From an uncultured Gemmatimonadota bacterium (GTDB lineage: Bacteria; Gemmatimonadota; Gemmatimonadetes; Gemmatimonadales; GWC2-71-9), in NCBI GenBank assembly GCA_913009915.1, contig CAJVYZ010000145.1, positions 1 through 6,965 of the forward strand: a DNA stretch of 6,965 nt. The letters are read 5' to 3'. The position numbers were made by a program, and so were the translations under genes. Every line of letters begins with the position of its first letter. The stretch's first letter is position 1. Under the pieces are notes generated by a model. That model was not told where the DNA came from and searched no databases. It worked only from the letters and a program-made list of their open reading frames with translations. Positions 1-6,829 of this stretch are shown here, in pieces.

Positions 1-1239
1 GTGGCCGGTCGGAAGCACCGGGAACGTGCGCCGGGCATAGGGCCCGTTGGCGCTCACCGCCACACGCCTCGCGGCCAGGATGTCGCGTCGTATGTCGGCC
101 ACGTTGGCCTGGAGCGTCATCAGGTTGGCGAGGCTGCTGACCGCCTGGTGATGCACGGCCTCCCGGTAACTGTGGATGGCGCCACCGGGTCGGCGAACAC
201 CGTCTTCGGTGAACCCGGCCTGTTCGTACAGGATGCCGACCGCGCCGCGGAACTCGCCCCACACGTCCGAGTAGCCCGGATACCAACCCTCGTTCCACTC
301 GCCCGTGTAGTAGGCCCAGCCATAACGATCGAACGCCTGCGACTGCTCCCGGGCGAACAACCGGCCCCACTTGTCTCGATTGCCGGGAACGTGTGGATTC
401 CGTGGGTCCCGCTGCGGCGAGAACAAGTACGTGTCCTGTGAGCCCATCTCGTGGGCGTCGACGAACAGCAGGGGGTGCCACAGGGACGCCTCCCGTATCC
501 GTCCCCTGGTTTCCGGGTTGACTCCCAGGATCCAGTCGCGGTTGAGGTCGAAGCCGTAGTGGTTGGTGCGGCCCCAGGGCCAGTATCCCCCGTGGAGCAA
601 CGATTGGTCGTCGACGTTGGGTTGGGTGCCCCGGTGTTCGGAGACCTGCTGCAGGAACCGGTTGCGGCCATCAGGATTCATCATCGGGTCGATCAGGACC
701 ACCAGCTCGTCGAGCAGGCCCGCTATCGGGTCGCCCTGAGCGGCGGCGAGATGGTAGATGACGGCCAGCGCCGCGTCCGAGCCGGAGGTTTCGTCACCGT
801 GGATCGAATAGGCCAGCCAGGCGGTGCCGGGAAGGCCGGTGATGAGCGCTTCGGCCTCCCCGTCGCTCAACCCGCGGGCGTCGGCCAGCCGGGCCAGTCC
901 TGCCCGGATGGAGTCGATGCGGGCGTGGTTGGCCGGCGAGGTGATGATGGCGTAATACAGCGCCCGGTCCTCGTGACTGCGAGCGTATTCCACCACGGTC
1001 ACCCGGGGGCTGCTGGCACCCCACGCCTGGAGCGCCAGCTCGATTTCATGGGGGAACGCGGCCCGGTCGCCCGGCCTGAAGCCGAGCAGGCTCTCGGGCG
1101 TCGGAACGGTTGGGTCGTATACCGTCCCGGGGAAGAAGTCGACGTCGTAGGCCAGATCCTGTAGCGGAGTCGGTTCGGGTTGCGCCAACGCGGTGCCGGC
1201 ACAGAGCAGGAGCATGGCGAGGAGGCAAGTGGCCCTCAT
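1..1239 (-). CDS. Secreted M14-family zinc carboxypeptidase, N-terminal 413 residues (partial)
   Basis: This gene enters from the left edge, and its reading frame stays open from ATG 1239 down to base 1. The product is a zinc metallocarboxypeptidase that would remove C-terminal residues from peptides outside the cytoplasm. Residues 1-20 form a Sec signal peptide (MRATCLLAMLLLCAGTALAQ). The M14 catalytic landmarks come in the usual order: HGDE at 147-150 (zinc ligands H147 and E150), NPDGR at 188-192, DLNRD at 231-235 (N233 and R234 fit the substrate-carboxylate site), DAHEMG at 261-266 (third ligand H263) and YEQAG at 338-342 (E339 in the general-base position). No key residue is missing. A TAAGGA ribosome-binding site at 1247-1252, 7 nt upstream, supports this start. 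From memory, bacterial relatives run to about 800-900 residues, so roughly half is outside the window. It is divergently transcribed from the small membrane-protein gene. The family call is firm; the natural substrate is unknown. Confidence 0.93.
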   Translation of the reverse strand, partial: MRATCLLAMLLLCAGTALAQPEPTPLQDLAYDVDFFPGTVYDPTVPTPESLLGFRPGDRAAFPHEIELALQAWGASSPRVTVVEYARSHEDRALYYAIITSPANHARIDSIRAGLARLADARGLSDGEAEALITGLPGTAWLAYSIHGDETSGSDAALAVIYHLAAAQGDPIAGLLDELVVLIDPMMNPDGRNRFLQQVSEHRGTQPNVDDQSLLHGGYWPWGRTNHYGFDLNRDWILGVNPETRGRIREASLWHPLLFVDAHEMGSQDTYLFSPQRDPRNPHVPGNRDKWGRLFAREQSQAFDRYGWAYYTGEWNEGWYPGYSDVWGEFRGAVGILYEQAGFTEDGVRRPGGAIHSYREAVHHQAVSSLANLMTLQANVADIRRDILAARRVAVSANGPYARRTFPVLPTGH

Positions 1240-1394
1240 GGGTGCATCCTTAGGATGATGGTGGGATCGACATGACACGTTGGGGCGCCTGAGGGCGGAT
1301 GGCAAGGGGGAACAGACCCTGCCATTAGAACTCCGTCTTGCTTCGCCCGAGATTCGGCTGTTTGTTGTAGCGAGACGCCCTACCTCGAGGGTCG
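1240..1394. promoter_or_regulatory. Divergent intergenic region between the M14 peptidase and the small membrane-protein gene
   Basis: This 155-bp gap must hold the 5' regions of two divergent genes. The peptidase ribosome-binding site (TAAGGA in minus-strand sense, 1247-1252) is clear. On the plus strand a TTGCTT at 1338-1343 is followed 17 nt later by a T-rich TTTGTT at 1361-1366, which is at best a weak promoter-like pair. I find no convincing -35/-10 pair on the minus strand and no strong inverted repeat. Confidence 0.3.
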
Positions 1395-1781
1395 ATGAGA
1401 AATCCGATACGCCAGGCGATGTTGTGGACACTGGTACTGGTGCTTGCGGCAGCATCGTTCGCCGCCCCGCGAGTGTGGCAGCTGGGCGACTATCTTCCCG
1501 GCCCGTTCTTTACGGGTGATGCCTACGCCACCATGGCGGGAGGCTTCATCGCGGGATCGATCATGGGATGGGCGGGGCCCGGTAACGCCTTCGGCTGGGG
1601 TGCGGTCATCGGGGGCATACACATGTTGCTCGGGCTCGGCTACCTCGCCCTCCTCTTCGGCACCGCCGCCTTCGACCCGATCGGCATCGGGTTGCTGGCC
1701 ATGATAAGCTTCCTCCCGCCGCTCATCGGTGCGTTCCTGGGAGAGCTCATCCGCCGGGCGCTAGGTGGGGGTTCTTCCTAG
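1395..1781 (+). CDS. Small glycine-rich integral membrane protein, unrecognised (128 aa)
   Basis: I do not recognise a family. The 128-residue product is strongly hydrophobic with about four possible membrane segments: residues 8-25 (after a positively charged start, MRNPIRQ), 45-60, 66-89 and 95-116. It ends in the basic stretch ELIRRAL. Segment two and the following turn are rich in glycine (GGFIAGSIMGWAGPG, 49-63), a spacing that often lets helices pack closely. Residues 26-44 would lie outside if the first segment is an anchor or an uncleaved signal. A GAGGG sits only 3 nt before ATG 1395, which is tight. ATG 1419 (residue 9) is a possible alternative but would lose the charged N-terminus. 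It stands alone, divergent from the peptidase and convergent with the DUF2911 operon. The hydrophobic pattern and clean length make it a likely real gene; the function is unknown. Confidence 0.7.
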   Translation: MRNPIRQAMLWTLVLVLAAASFAAPRVWQLGDYLPGPFFTGDAYATMAGGFIAGSIMGWAGPGNAFGWGAVIGGIHMLLGLGYLALLFGTAAFDPIGIGLLAMISFLPPLIGAFLGELIRRALGGGSS

Positions 1782-1800
1782 TACAGGACTAGCCTGCACA

Positions 1801-1850
1801 ACAAGAGCCCCGCCTGAACCATATCAAGACGGGGCCCTCGTTCCCTTGTG
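1801..1850. terminator. Imperfect hairpin between convergent genes, probable bidirectional terminator
   Basis: A GCCCCG at 1807-1812 pairs with CGGGGC at 1830-1835 around a 17-nt loop. Flanking pairs (G1805-C1837, A1804-T1838) or an alternative outer pairing of ACAAG (1801-1805) with CTTGT (1845-1849) extend it. In minus-strand sense the stem is followed by TCTTGTTGT, which is T-rich, so it fits best as the end of the DUF2911 operon. In plus sense the tail CCTCGTTCCCTT is weaker. It lies in the 78-bp gap between stops at 1781 and 1860, where a terminator is expected. Confidence 0.5.
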
Positions 1851-1859
1851 CCGACCCCC

Positions 1860-2771
1860 CTACATGGAGTCCTCGCGCTCCGCCGAAGCGATCACCTCAT
1901 CGGTGATCCACCGGAGATCGAACCCCTTGGCGTGGCCGGATTCCACGTTGAACTCCAACGTCAGGCCGGCCATGACATCGTACAATTGGCCGTCCTCGTC
2001 CAGGATGCCCGGGTTGAACCAGTCATCGGCGATCTCTATCAGCACTAACTGGCGGAACCACGGCGGCCCAGGATCCACCCTGGCCATCAGGGATCCGTCC
2101 TCGTAGTAGACTTCGAACTTCGCTTCCCTTGGGCCATCCCCGTCGCCTTCACCCTCATCCGGGTCGATCGCCCAAGCAAGCCGGTAGGCGCCCATATAGG
2201 CCTCAGCCGCTTCCGCCGCCAGGGTAATGGGGCGTGACGGCTCGACGGTGATTTCCATGGGGACGTACGTCGTCCCCCACTGGGTAGCCAGAATGGCACC
2301 GGTGGCTGAGGTCTCGGGGAACCACATGGTCATCGTCTCCAGGAACGGACGCTCCTCCGGCACGACGGCAAAGCGAATCTGTGCGTCCGTCGAATCGGGA
2401 GGGTCCGTATGGAAGGCGCGGGCTTCCGGATCCAGGTAGACGACCCATTCGTCAGGCTGGACAACCATCCAGACGGAGTACTTCCCCGCGGCCACGGGAT
2501 GGCCGTTGAGGTGGATGTCCCTGTTGACTTCAAAGGTGGTGGCCCAGTTGGCCCCCGGTGTCCAGTGCTCACCCCAGTGCACCACGCCGCCGAACAGCGG
2601 GTCGCGGTCCCGCGCCTTCGGCCGGCTGTATTCGATGGCGATGACCGTCCCGTCGATGGTCTGGCCCACGGTGCCCAATTCGCTGGCGCGAACTTGCCCA
2701 GCTACCGGCATCGGCGCCAGCAGTGTCGCCGCAAGCGCGGCCGTCAACGCGGCGGAAATCCTAAAGGACAT
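1860..2771 (-). CDS. Exported DUF2911 protein with C-terminal lipocalin-like domain, copy 2
   Basis: This 303-residue protein belongs to the DUF2911 family, whose biochemical role is not known. Residues 1-25 are a signal peptide (basic start MSFRIS, long Ala/Leu core, cleavage near VAG-Q), so it is probably periplasmic. The DUF2911 domain spans about 30-177, with hallmarks QTIDGTVIAIEYSRP (37-51), FGG (60-62), TPGANWATTFEV (71-82) and AAGKYSVWMVV (94-104). A second domain at about 188-288 holds FEVYYEDGSL and LIEIADDWF (244-252). It resembles the small DUF3471/lipocalin-like beta domains, by inference only. The frame is open upstream to 2849, but ATG 2771 is chosen because GAGGAGA lies 7 nt before it and it begins the signal peptide. 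It follows its paralogue after 111 bp and is probably the last gene of the operon. An acidic run sits at 204-214 (DPDEGEGDGDG). Confidence 0.88.
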   Translation of the reverse strand: MSFRISAALTAALAATLLAPMPVAGQVRASELGTVGQTIDGTVIAIEYSRPKARDRDPLFGGVVHWGEHWTPGANWATTFEVNRDIHLNGHPVAAGKYSVWMVVQPDEWVVYLDPEARAFHTDPPDSTDAQIRFAVVPEERPFLETMTMWFPETSATGAILATQWGTTYVPMEITVEPSRPITLAAEAAEAYMGAYRLAWAIDPDEGEGDGDGPREAKFEVYYEDGSLMARVDPGPPWFRQLVLIEIADDWFNPGILDEDGQLYDVMAGLTLEFNVESGHAKGFDLRWITDEVIASAEREDSM

Positions 2772-2805
2772 GGAACGTCTCCTCGTGAAGAAAGTGGCAG
2801 TCATA

Positions 2806-2830
2806 GGCTTCCCGGAGCGCCCGGGGAGCC
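2806..2830. other. 10-bp inverted repeat between the two DUF2911 genes
   Basis: GGCTTCCCGG at 2806-2815 faces CCGGGGAGCC at 2821-2830 around the 5-nt loop AGCGC. In plus sense all ten positions pair, one as a T-G wobble. In minus sense, the direction of transcription, the same position becomes a C-A mismatch, giving 4 + 5 pairs. A second, smaller inverted repeat (CCAGCC/GGCTGG, 2850-2867) lies just upstream in the operon direction. Both fall between the first paralogue's stop and the second's ribosome-binding site, so they may tune transcription or mRNA stability. The sequence after the stem is only modestly T-rich, so full termination is doubtful. Confidence 0.4.
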
Positions 2831-2882
2831 ATGATAACGTCCAGCTCAACCAGCCGGCATTGGCTGGCGGCGGCCGGGACGG

Positions 2883-3770
2883 CTACGACCCGTCCTTGCG
2901 CTCGCCGGTACCCATCACCTGGTCGGTCGGACCCCGCAGTTCGACCGATCCGGCCTCACCGTCCTCGACCGCGAACTCGAAGGTGATGTCGGTGATCATG
3001 TCGAACAGCTTGCCATCTTTGGTAGTGCCGGGGATGAACCAATCGTCGGCGATCTCGATCAGGATCATGCGCTCGAGCTCCGTGAACGGCGCCGGATCGA
3101 GGGTAGCTATTAGGTGCTCATCTTCGTAAAACACGTCGAAGGCGGACACTCGTGGCGGGGCATCGGGATCCGGGCTAGTCCAGGTCCAAGTGTAGGATCC
3201 CAGGTACGGCGGCGCCCTGTCGGCGGCGAAGGTGATTTCGCGTGCCGATTCCACGGCAAAGCTGACCGGAACATAGGTCGTCGCCCAGTGCATGGCCAAG
3301 GTCCCTCCGGTGGCGGACACCTCGGGGAACGAGAACGTCAGAATCTCCTGGTGGGGCCGCTCCTCCGGTACCACGGTGAAGCGAATCTGGGCGTCGCTGG
3401 AGTCTGGCGGGTTGGTGTGAAACAGCTTCGAGGTCGGGTCGAGGACCACCGTCCACTCTTCGGGCTGTACGACCATCCACAGCGAGTACTTGCCCGCCGC
3501 GACCGGGTGACCGTTGAGCTCGATGTCCTTGTCCACCTCGATCGTGGTCGCCCAGTTGGCGCCCGGGGTCCACACCTCTCCCCAGTACACCGGGCCACCA
3601 AAGATAGGGTCTCGCTCGCGTACTTGCGGCCTGAAGTACTCGATGGTGATCGTGGTACCGTCCACCGTCTGAGCGGCCACTCCGTGGGCGCTGGCCCGGA
3701 TTTGGGCGCTGACGGTGCCCGACAGCCCAGCCACGGCCGCACACAATACGGCGAGTTCTCGAACACGCAT
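2883..3770 (-). CDS. Exported DUF2911 protein with C-terminal lipocalin-like domain, copy 1
   Basis: This 295-residue paralogue of the next gene has the same layout. Residues 1-22 are a signal peptide (MRVRELAVLC start, cleavage after VSA). The DUF2911 domain spans about 27-175 (QTVDGTTITIEYFRP 34-48, FGG 57-59, TPGANWATTIEV 68-79, AAGKYSLWMVV 91-101). A second beta-rich domain at about 188-280 contains YLGSYTWTW, FDVFYEDEHL and LIEIADDWF (237-245). Hand alignment over residues 34-139 gives 80 of 106 identical positions between copies, so this is a true duplication. The C-terminal half is more divergent apart from the DDWF block. ATG 3770 is preferred over the open frame up to 3908, because a GGAG lies about 5 nt upstream and the longer form would run into the PCYCGC gene and bury the signal peptide. 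It begins 44 bp after that gene, suggesting co-transcription. The family's role is unknown. Confidence 0.88.
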   Translation of the reverse strand: MRVRELAVLCAAVAGLSGTVSAQIRASAHGVAAQTVDGTTITIEYFRPQVRERDPIFGGPVYWGEVWTPGANWATTIEVDKDIELNGHPVAAGKYSLWMVVQPEEWTVVLDPTSKLFHTNPPDSSDAQIRFTVVPEERPHQEILTFSFPEVSATGGTLAMHWATTYVPVSFAVESAREITFAADRAPPYLGSYTWTWTSPDPDAPPRVSAFDVFYEDEHLIATLDPAPFTELERMILIEIADDWFIPGTTKDGKLFDMITDITFEFAVEDGEAGSVELRGPTDQVMGTGERKDGS

Positions 3771-3814
3771 GCCATCTCCAGTGAAGTAGGGAAGCGAAAG
3801 AGTTATCGGACAGC

Positions 3815-4312
3815 TCAGCCGAACTTGGCGTCGATGGCTGCGCGAATTTGATCCAGTGTCTTGCCGGCCTTGTGGAGGCGATAGGTCAGGTTGCCTTCGC
3901 CTTGACAAATTTCACACCACTTGGCCATGGCCGGCTCCTCATAGCAAATAAGAAGCGAGCGGTACCCCGGCAGTGCCGCGCAGCCACAGTGGCAGAAGAT
4001 GCCGTCGGCGATCTGGGGGATTTGGCGGATCTTGTCGAACACCGGGATGGCGTGCGGGGCGTCGGCCAACTCGTCATTCGTGAGGACGCCAGAAGCATCG
4101 ATACCGGGACGCGGTTCCGGATGATCGGTCTGCCGCGGTGCCTCGGCAAATCCGTGGCACCCTTCGGTGGACAGCGGCAGCGGGGAACGCGAGCCCCTAC
4201 CCCCGGCCCATGCGGGCCGGAATCCACCGACGACGGCCAGCGCCACCCCCGCGCACAGCGCCACAAATCCCCTCCGGGAAGCGCTCCCCTCTGAACCGCC
4301 CGACTCGGCCAT
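3815..4312 (-). CDS. PCYCGC-motif cysteine protein with twin-arginine signal
   Basis: This 165-residue protein matches the family named for a PCYCGC motif, here in the form FCHCGC (106-111; C107, C109, C111). C123 (SLLICYE) and a CEIC pair (C133, C136) follow, then a C-terminal helix with KTLDQIRAAID. Cysteines this dense suggest metal or redox-cofactor binding, but the ligand is unknown for the family. Residues 12-17 (SRRGFV) ahead of a hydrophobic stretch ending at AWA (34-36) look like a Tat signal, so the protein may be exported folded, possibly already holding its cofactor. The linker (37-88) is low in order and carries one extra cysteine (C52). ATG 4312 is chosen over an in-frame ATG at 4351 because GGGGAG lies 5 nt upstream. 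It is the first gene of the probable operon with the two DUF2911 genes. C20 does not sit in a proper lipobox (VALC). Confidence 0.78.
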   Translation of the reverse strand: MAESGGSEGSASRRGFVALCAGVALAVVGGFRPAWAGGRGSRSPLPLSTEGCHGFAEAPRQTDHPEPRPGIDASGVLTNDELADAPHAIPVFDKIRQIPQIADGIFCHCGCAALPGYRSLLICYEEPAMAKWCEICQGEGNLTYRLHKAGKTLDQIRAAIDAKFG

Positions 4313-4337
4313 ATCGACTCCCCAGCTTGCCCCGGAT

Positions 4338-4364
4338 TTGCCGCAAAACACCTAAGCATATAAG
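4338..4364. promoter_or_regulatory. A+T-rich patch with possible divergent promoter elements
   Basis: In GC-rich surroundings, 4344-4364 is A+T-rich. On the plus strand TATAAG (4359-4364) could be a -10 element with TTGCCG (4338-4343) 15 nt upstream, slightly short of ideal spacing; this would drive the DUF5916 gene. On the minus strand the same patch reads TATATG (4362-4357), a possible -10 for the PCYCGC-DUF2911 operon, without a good -35. The start point cannot be fixed from sequence. The rest of 4365-4489 holds no other signal that I can see. Confidence 0.3.
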
Positions 4365-4489
4365 GTACGGCAGCACCAGCGATCGAGAAAGAGCGAGTTC
4401 GGGCTCCGCCGTCCACCCGCCGCCTAAATCCCCGACGAGCAACGATGTAGCACATCCGGGAAGGAGTTCGTTTCCGGCGCACCGTCTAT

Positions 4490-4495
4490 AGGAGG
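4490..4495 (+). promoter_or_regulatory. Strong ribosome-binding site pointing to GTG 4504, not GTG 4539
   Basis: AGGAGG is a near-perfect anti-16S match with an 8-nt spacer to GTG 4504. It is the best ribosome-binding site in the plus-strand region and 43 nt from the GTG that opens the long DUF5916 frame, too far to serve it directly. GTG 4539 has no purine-rich site of its own. Confidence 0.7.
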
Positions 4496-4503
4496 TTCCA
4501 CGC

Positions 4504-4545
4504 GTGAACGCTTTTCATCAGTCGAGCCACCACTCGGCGTGCTGA
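4504..4545 (+). other. 13-codon open frame behind the strong RBS; likely the true 5' end of the DUF5916 gene in a shifted frame
   Basis: Starting at GTG 4504 the sequence encodes MNAFHQSSHHSAC and stops at TGA 4543-4545, overlapping the first codons of the DUF5916 frame. Adding one base anywhere between 4504 and the stop would join it to the long frame. For instance, an extra T in the TTTT run at 4512-4515 would give MNAFSSVEPPLGVLTLALLL, placing residues ahead of the hydrophobic core as in a normal signal peptide. A genuine leader peptide with translational coupling, or a -1 ribosomal shift, remains possible. Confidence 0.45.
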
Positions 4546-6809
4546 CGCTAGCCCTCCTGCTCCAGGCGGCCGTGCCACCAGGCCCGCAGGTGGCCCCAGG
4601 CTCCGATACCGCGGCTGTGAACATCCCGCGGCTCGAGGCGGAGATCGTGGTCGACGGCAAGTTGGACGAACCCGCGTGGGCCCAAGCCGTACGCCTGACC
4701 GGATTCCATCAGTATCAACCCGTTGATGGACGTCCGGCCGAGTTGCGGACCGAGGTGCTCGTCTGGTATTCCCCCAGCGCCATCCACTTCGGCGTCATCG
4801 CCTCCGACGACCCGTCGTCGGTCCGGGTGACCGTATCGGATCGCGACCGGCTGGGGACCAACGACCGGGTCACCATCTACCTCGACACGTTCAACGATCA
4901 GCGCCGGGCGTTCCTCTTCGGCGTCAACCCGTACGGCAACCAGGAAGATGGTGTGCGTACCGAGGGAACCGGCACCGCGGGCACGATATTCGGCGGCAAT
5001 ATCGACCTGGCCCCCGACTACATCTTCCAATCCAAGGGCCAACTCACCGACGATGGGTACCAGGTGGAGATCCGTATTCCGTTCAAGAGTCTCCGCTTTC
5101 CCAATACCCAGACTCAGACGTGGGGACTCAACGTCACCCGAATCACCCAACGGACCGGGTACGAGGACACCTGGACCGACGTTCGGCGAGCCAACTCCAG
5201 CTTTCTGGCCCAGGCGGGCACCATCATCGGCTTGCACGACCTCGAACGCGGAATCGTCACCGAGGTCCAGCCCTTCCTGACGGTGACCGCCAACGGATTC
5301 CCCGATGTAGCTGGGCGCTTTCGGCGGGAGAATCCCAATCCGGATGTGGGAGTCAATCTCCGGTTGGGCATGTCGGCGGTCTCGCTCGACGCCACGATCA
5401 ATCCCGACTTCAGCCAAGTCGAATCGGACGTAGGCCAGGTAACCGTGAACGAACGGTTTGCCCTGTTCTTTCCGGAGCAACGCCCCTTCTTCCTCGAGGG
5501 GATCGAACTGTTCGCCACACCCAACCAGCTGGTGTATACCCGCCGGATCTTCAACCCGCTCCTCGGCGCCAAGGTGAGCGGCAAGCTAGGGGCCACCAAC
5601 GTGGCCTATCTCACGGCTGTGGACGACCTGCAGGCCGGCAACGCCTGGTTCAACATTGCCCGGGTACGGCGCGACGTGGGTGCAGGATCGACTGTGGGGG
5701 CCACCGTCACCACGTTCGACCAAGGCGCCAAGTTCAACCGTGTCGCCGCCGCGGACGCCCGTATCCTGTTCGGCAAACTCTATTTCGTGGAAGCCCAGGC
5801 CGGCGCATCGTGGAGTGGAGACGGTAGCGAGAAGACCACGGCTGCCATCACCGGAATCACCTTCGACCGCACGGGTCGGAGCTGGGGGTTCAACTACGGC
5901 ATCACCGGCATCGGTACCGGCTTCCGGGCGCGGGCCGGGTTCATCAATCGCACCGACATCGTCACCGCCCACGTCTTCAATCGGTTGTCGTTCTACGGCA
6001 AACGCGGCGCCCTGCTGGAGAATTTCACCACCTTCTTTGGCCCGACGCGCATCTGGTCCTATCGCAGGTTCGGTGAGGAGGCGCCCATCGAGGGCGGTGA
6101 CAACATCAACCTCAACTTCCAGCTCAGGGGCGACTGGGGCATCACCTCCCAGATCAACCGCAATTTCGTGACGTTCGATCCACTCTCGTACAGCAATTTC
6201 ACGGTCGATCAGGGTGGGACATCGTCGCCCTACACTCCACCACCGGATCTTGACGACCTCTTCGTGGCGTCCCTCGGATTCACCACGCCGACGTTCCAGG
6301 CATTCAATGCCAGCATATCGCTGCAATACGGCGAGGTCGCCATCTTCGCCGAGGGGTCGCCCGGCCGGGAGCTGCGTACCTCGGTAGGCCTGGACCTGCG
6401 CCCCACCCAGTCGATCCGCATCGACGCGTCGCTGACGACATCACAGATCTGGCGCCAGCGGGATGGCAGCGACTTCGCCCGCACCATCATCCCACGCCTC
6501 CGGCTGGTCTACCAGCCCACTCAAGCACTGTTCTTCAGGGTGATCGGGGAATACCGATCCCAACGGCAGGACGCGCTCCACAGCGCCGTCGGTGGCGATC
6601 CCCTCAGCATCGCCGGAGTGCCGGCCCAGCCGTCCGAGTTCAACGGACTGCAGATCGATTTCCTCGCCTCCTACGAGCCAACACCGGGAACGGTTGCCTT
6701 CTTCGGCTATGGCGCCGCCATGCAGGGGGCGACGACGTTTGGCTTCTCCGATCTTTCGCGGTCGGCGGACGGGTTCTTCCTCAAGCTGGCGTACCTGTTC
6801 CGCCGCTGA
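4539..6809 (+). CDS. DUF5916 outer-membrane protein with N-terminal CBM9-like domain
   Basis: The 756-residue frame encodes a DUF5916-type protein. Residues 1-12 (MLTLALLLQAAV) look like a signal-peptide core without its basic start. A CBM9-like carbohydrate-binding domain spans about 30-235 (EIVVDGKLDEPAWAQA 35-50, NDRVTIYLDTF 108-118, GYQVEIRIPFKSLRF 173-187). The DUF5916 region follows, with the hallmarks TINPDFSQVESD (286-297), FFPEQRPFFLEG (310-321) and YTRRI (333-337). The remaining 400 or so residues alternate as expected of beta-strands and end in AYLFRR, consistent with a barrel in the outer membrane. Such proteins are thought to act at the surface, perhaps on glycans, but no activity is established. 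Length is ordinary for the family. The annotated GTG is the only in-frame start nearby and lacks a ribosome-binding site, so the 5' end is probably disturbed. The gene is divergent from the PCYCGC operon. Confidence 0.88.
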   Translation: MLTLALLLQAAVPPGPQVAPGSDTAAVNIPRLEAEIVVDGKLDEPAWAQAVRLTGFHQYQPVDGRPAELRTEVLVWYSPSAIHFGVIASDDPSSVRVTVSDRDRLGTNDRVTIYLDTFNDQRRAFLFGVNPYGNQEDGVRTEGTGTAGTIFGGNIDLAPDYIFQSKGQLTDDGYQVEIRIPFKSLRFPNTQTQTWGLNVTRITQRTGYEDTWTDVRRANSSFLAQAGTIIGLHDLERGIVTEVQPFLTVTANGFPDVAGRFRRENPNPDVGVNLRLGMSAVSLDATINPDFSQVESDVGQVTVNERFALFFPEQRPFFLEGIELFATPNQLVYTRRIFNPLLGAKVSGKLGATNVAYLTAVDDLQAGNAWFNIARVRRDVGAGSTVGATVTTFDQGAKFNRVAAADARILFGKLYFVEAQAGASWSGDGSEKTTAAITGITFDRTGRSWGFNYGITGIGTGFRARAGFINRTDIVTAHVFNRLSFYGKRGALLENFTTFFGPTRIWSYRRFGEEAPIEGGDNINLNFQLRGDWGITSQINRNFVTFDPLSYSNFTVDQGGTSSPYTPPPDLDDLFVASLGFTTPTFQAFNASISLQYGEVAIFAEGSPGRELRTSVGLDLRPTQSIRIDASLTTSQIWRQRDGSDFARTIIPRLRLVYQPTQALFFRVIGEYRSQRQDALHSAVGGDPLSIAGVPAQPSEFNGLQIDFLASYEPTPGTVAFFGYGAAMQGATTFGFSDLSRSADGFFLKLAYLFRR

Positions 6810-6829
6810 GCGCTACGAAGGTTGGGCCG

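Noticed and set aside
451..1164. A 237-codon open frame on the plus strand
   Set aside because: It lies wholly opposite the M14 peptidase, whose motifs are unmistakable. The translation is a low-information Gly/Val/Arg mix typical of antisense frames in GC-rich DNA.
2772..2849. Longer N-terminus for DUF2911 copy 2 from 2849
   Set aside because: It would place 26 extra residues before a clean signal peptide, and the GAGGAGA site sits exactly ahead of ATG 2771.
3114..3851. A 245-codon plus-strand frame across the DUF2911 copy 1 gene
   Set aside because: Antisense shadow. The minus-strand reading gives a signal peptide and DUF2911 motifs.
3771..3908. Longer N-terminus for DUF2911 copy 1 from 3908
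   Set aside because: It would overlap the end of the PCYCGC gene and bury the signal peptide; ATG 3770 has its own GGAG.
4253..4255. Lipobox at C20 of the PCYCGC protein
   Set aside because: The preceding residues are VAL; a lipobox needs a small residue (G, A or S) just before the cysteine. The twin-arginine plus AWA pattern fits a cleaved Tat signal better.
4504..4545. Histidine-type attenuation leader
   Set aside because: The 13-codon frame has three His codons, but there is no biosynthetic gene downstream and no terminator/antiterminator pair. A frame error explains it more simply.
4548..5480. A 310-codon minus-strand open frame opposite the DUF5916 gene
   Set aside because: The sense strand shows conserved CBM9 and DUF5916 motifs throughout; the antisense product has no recognisable domain.
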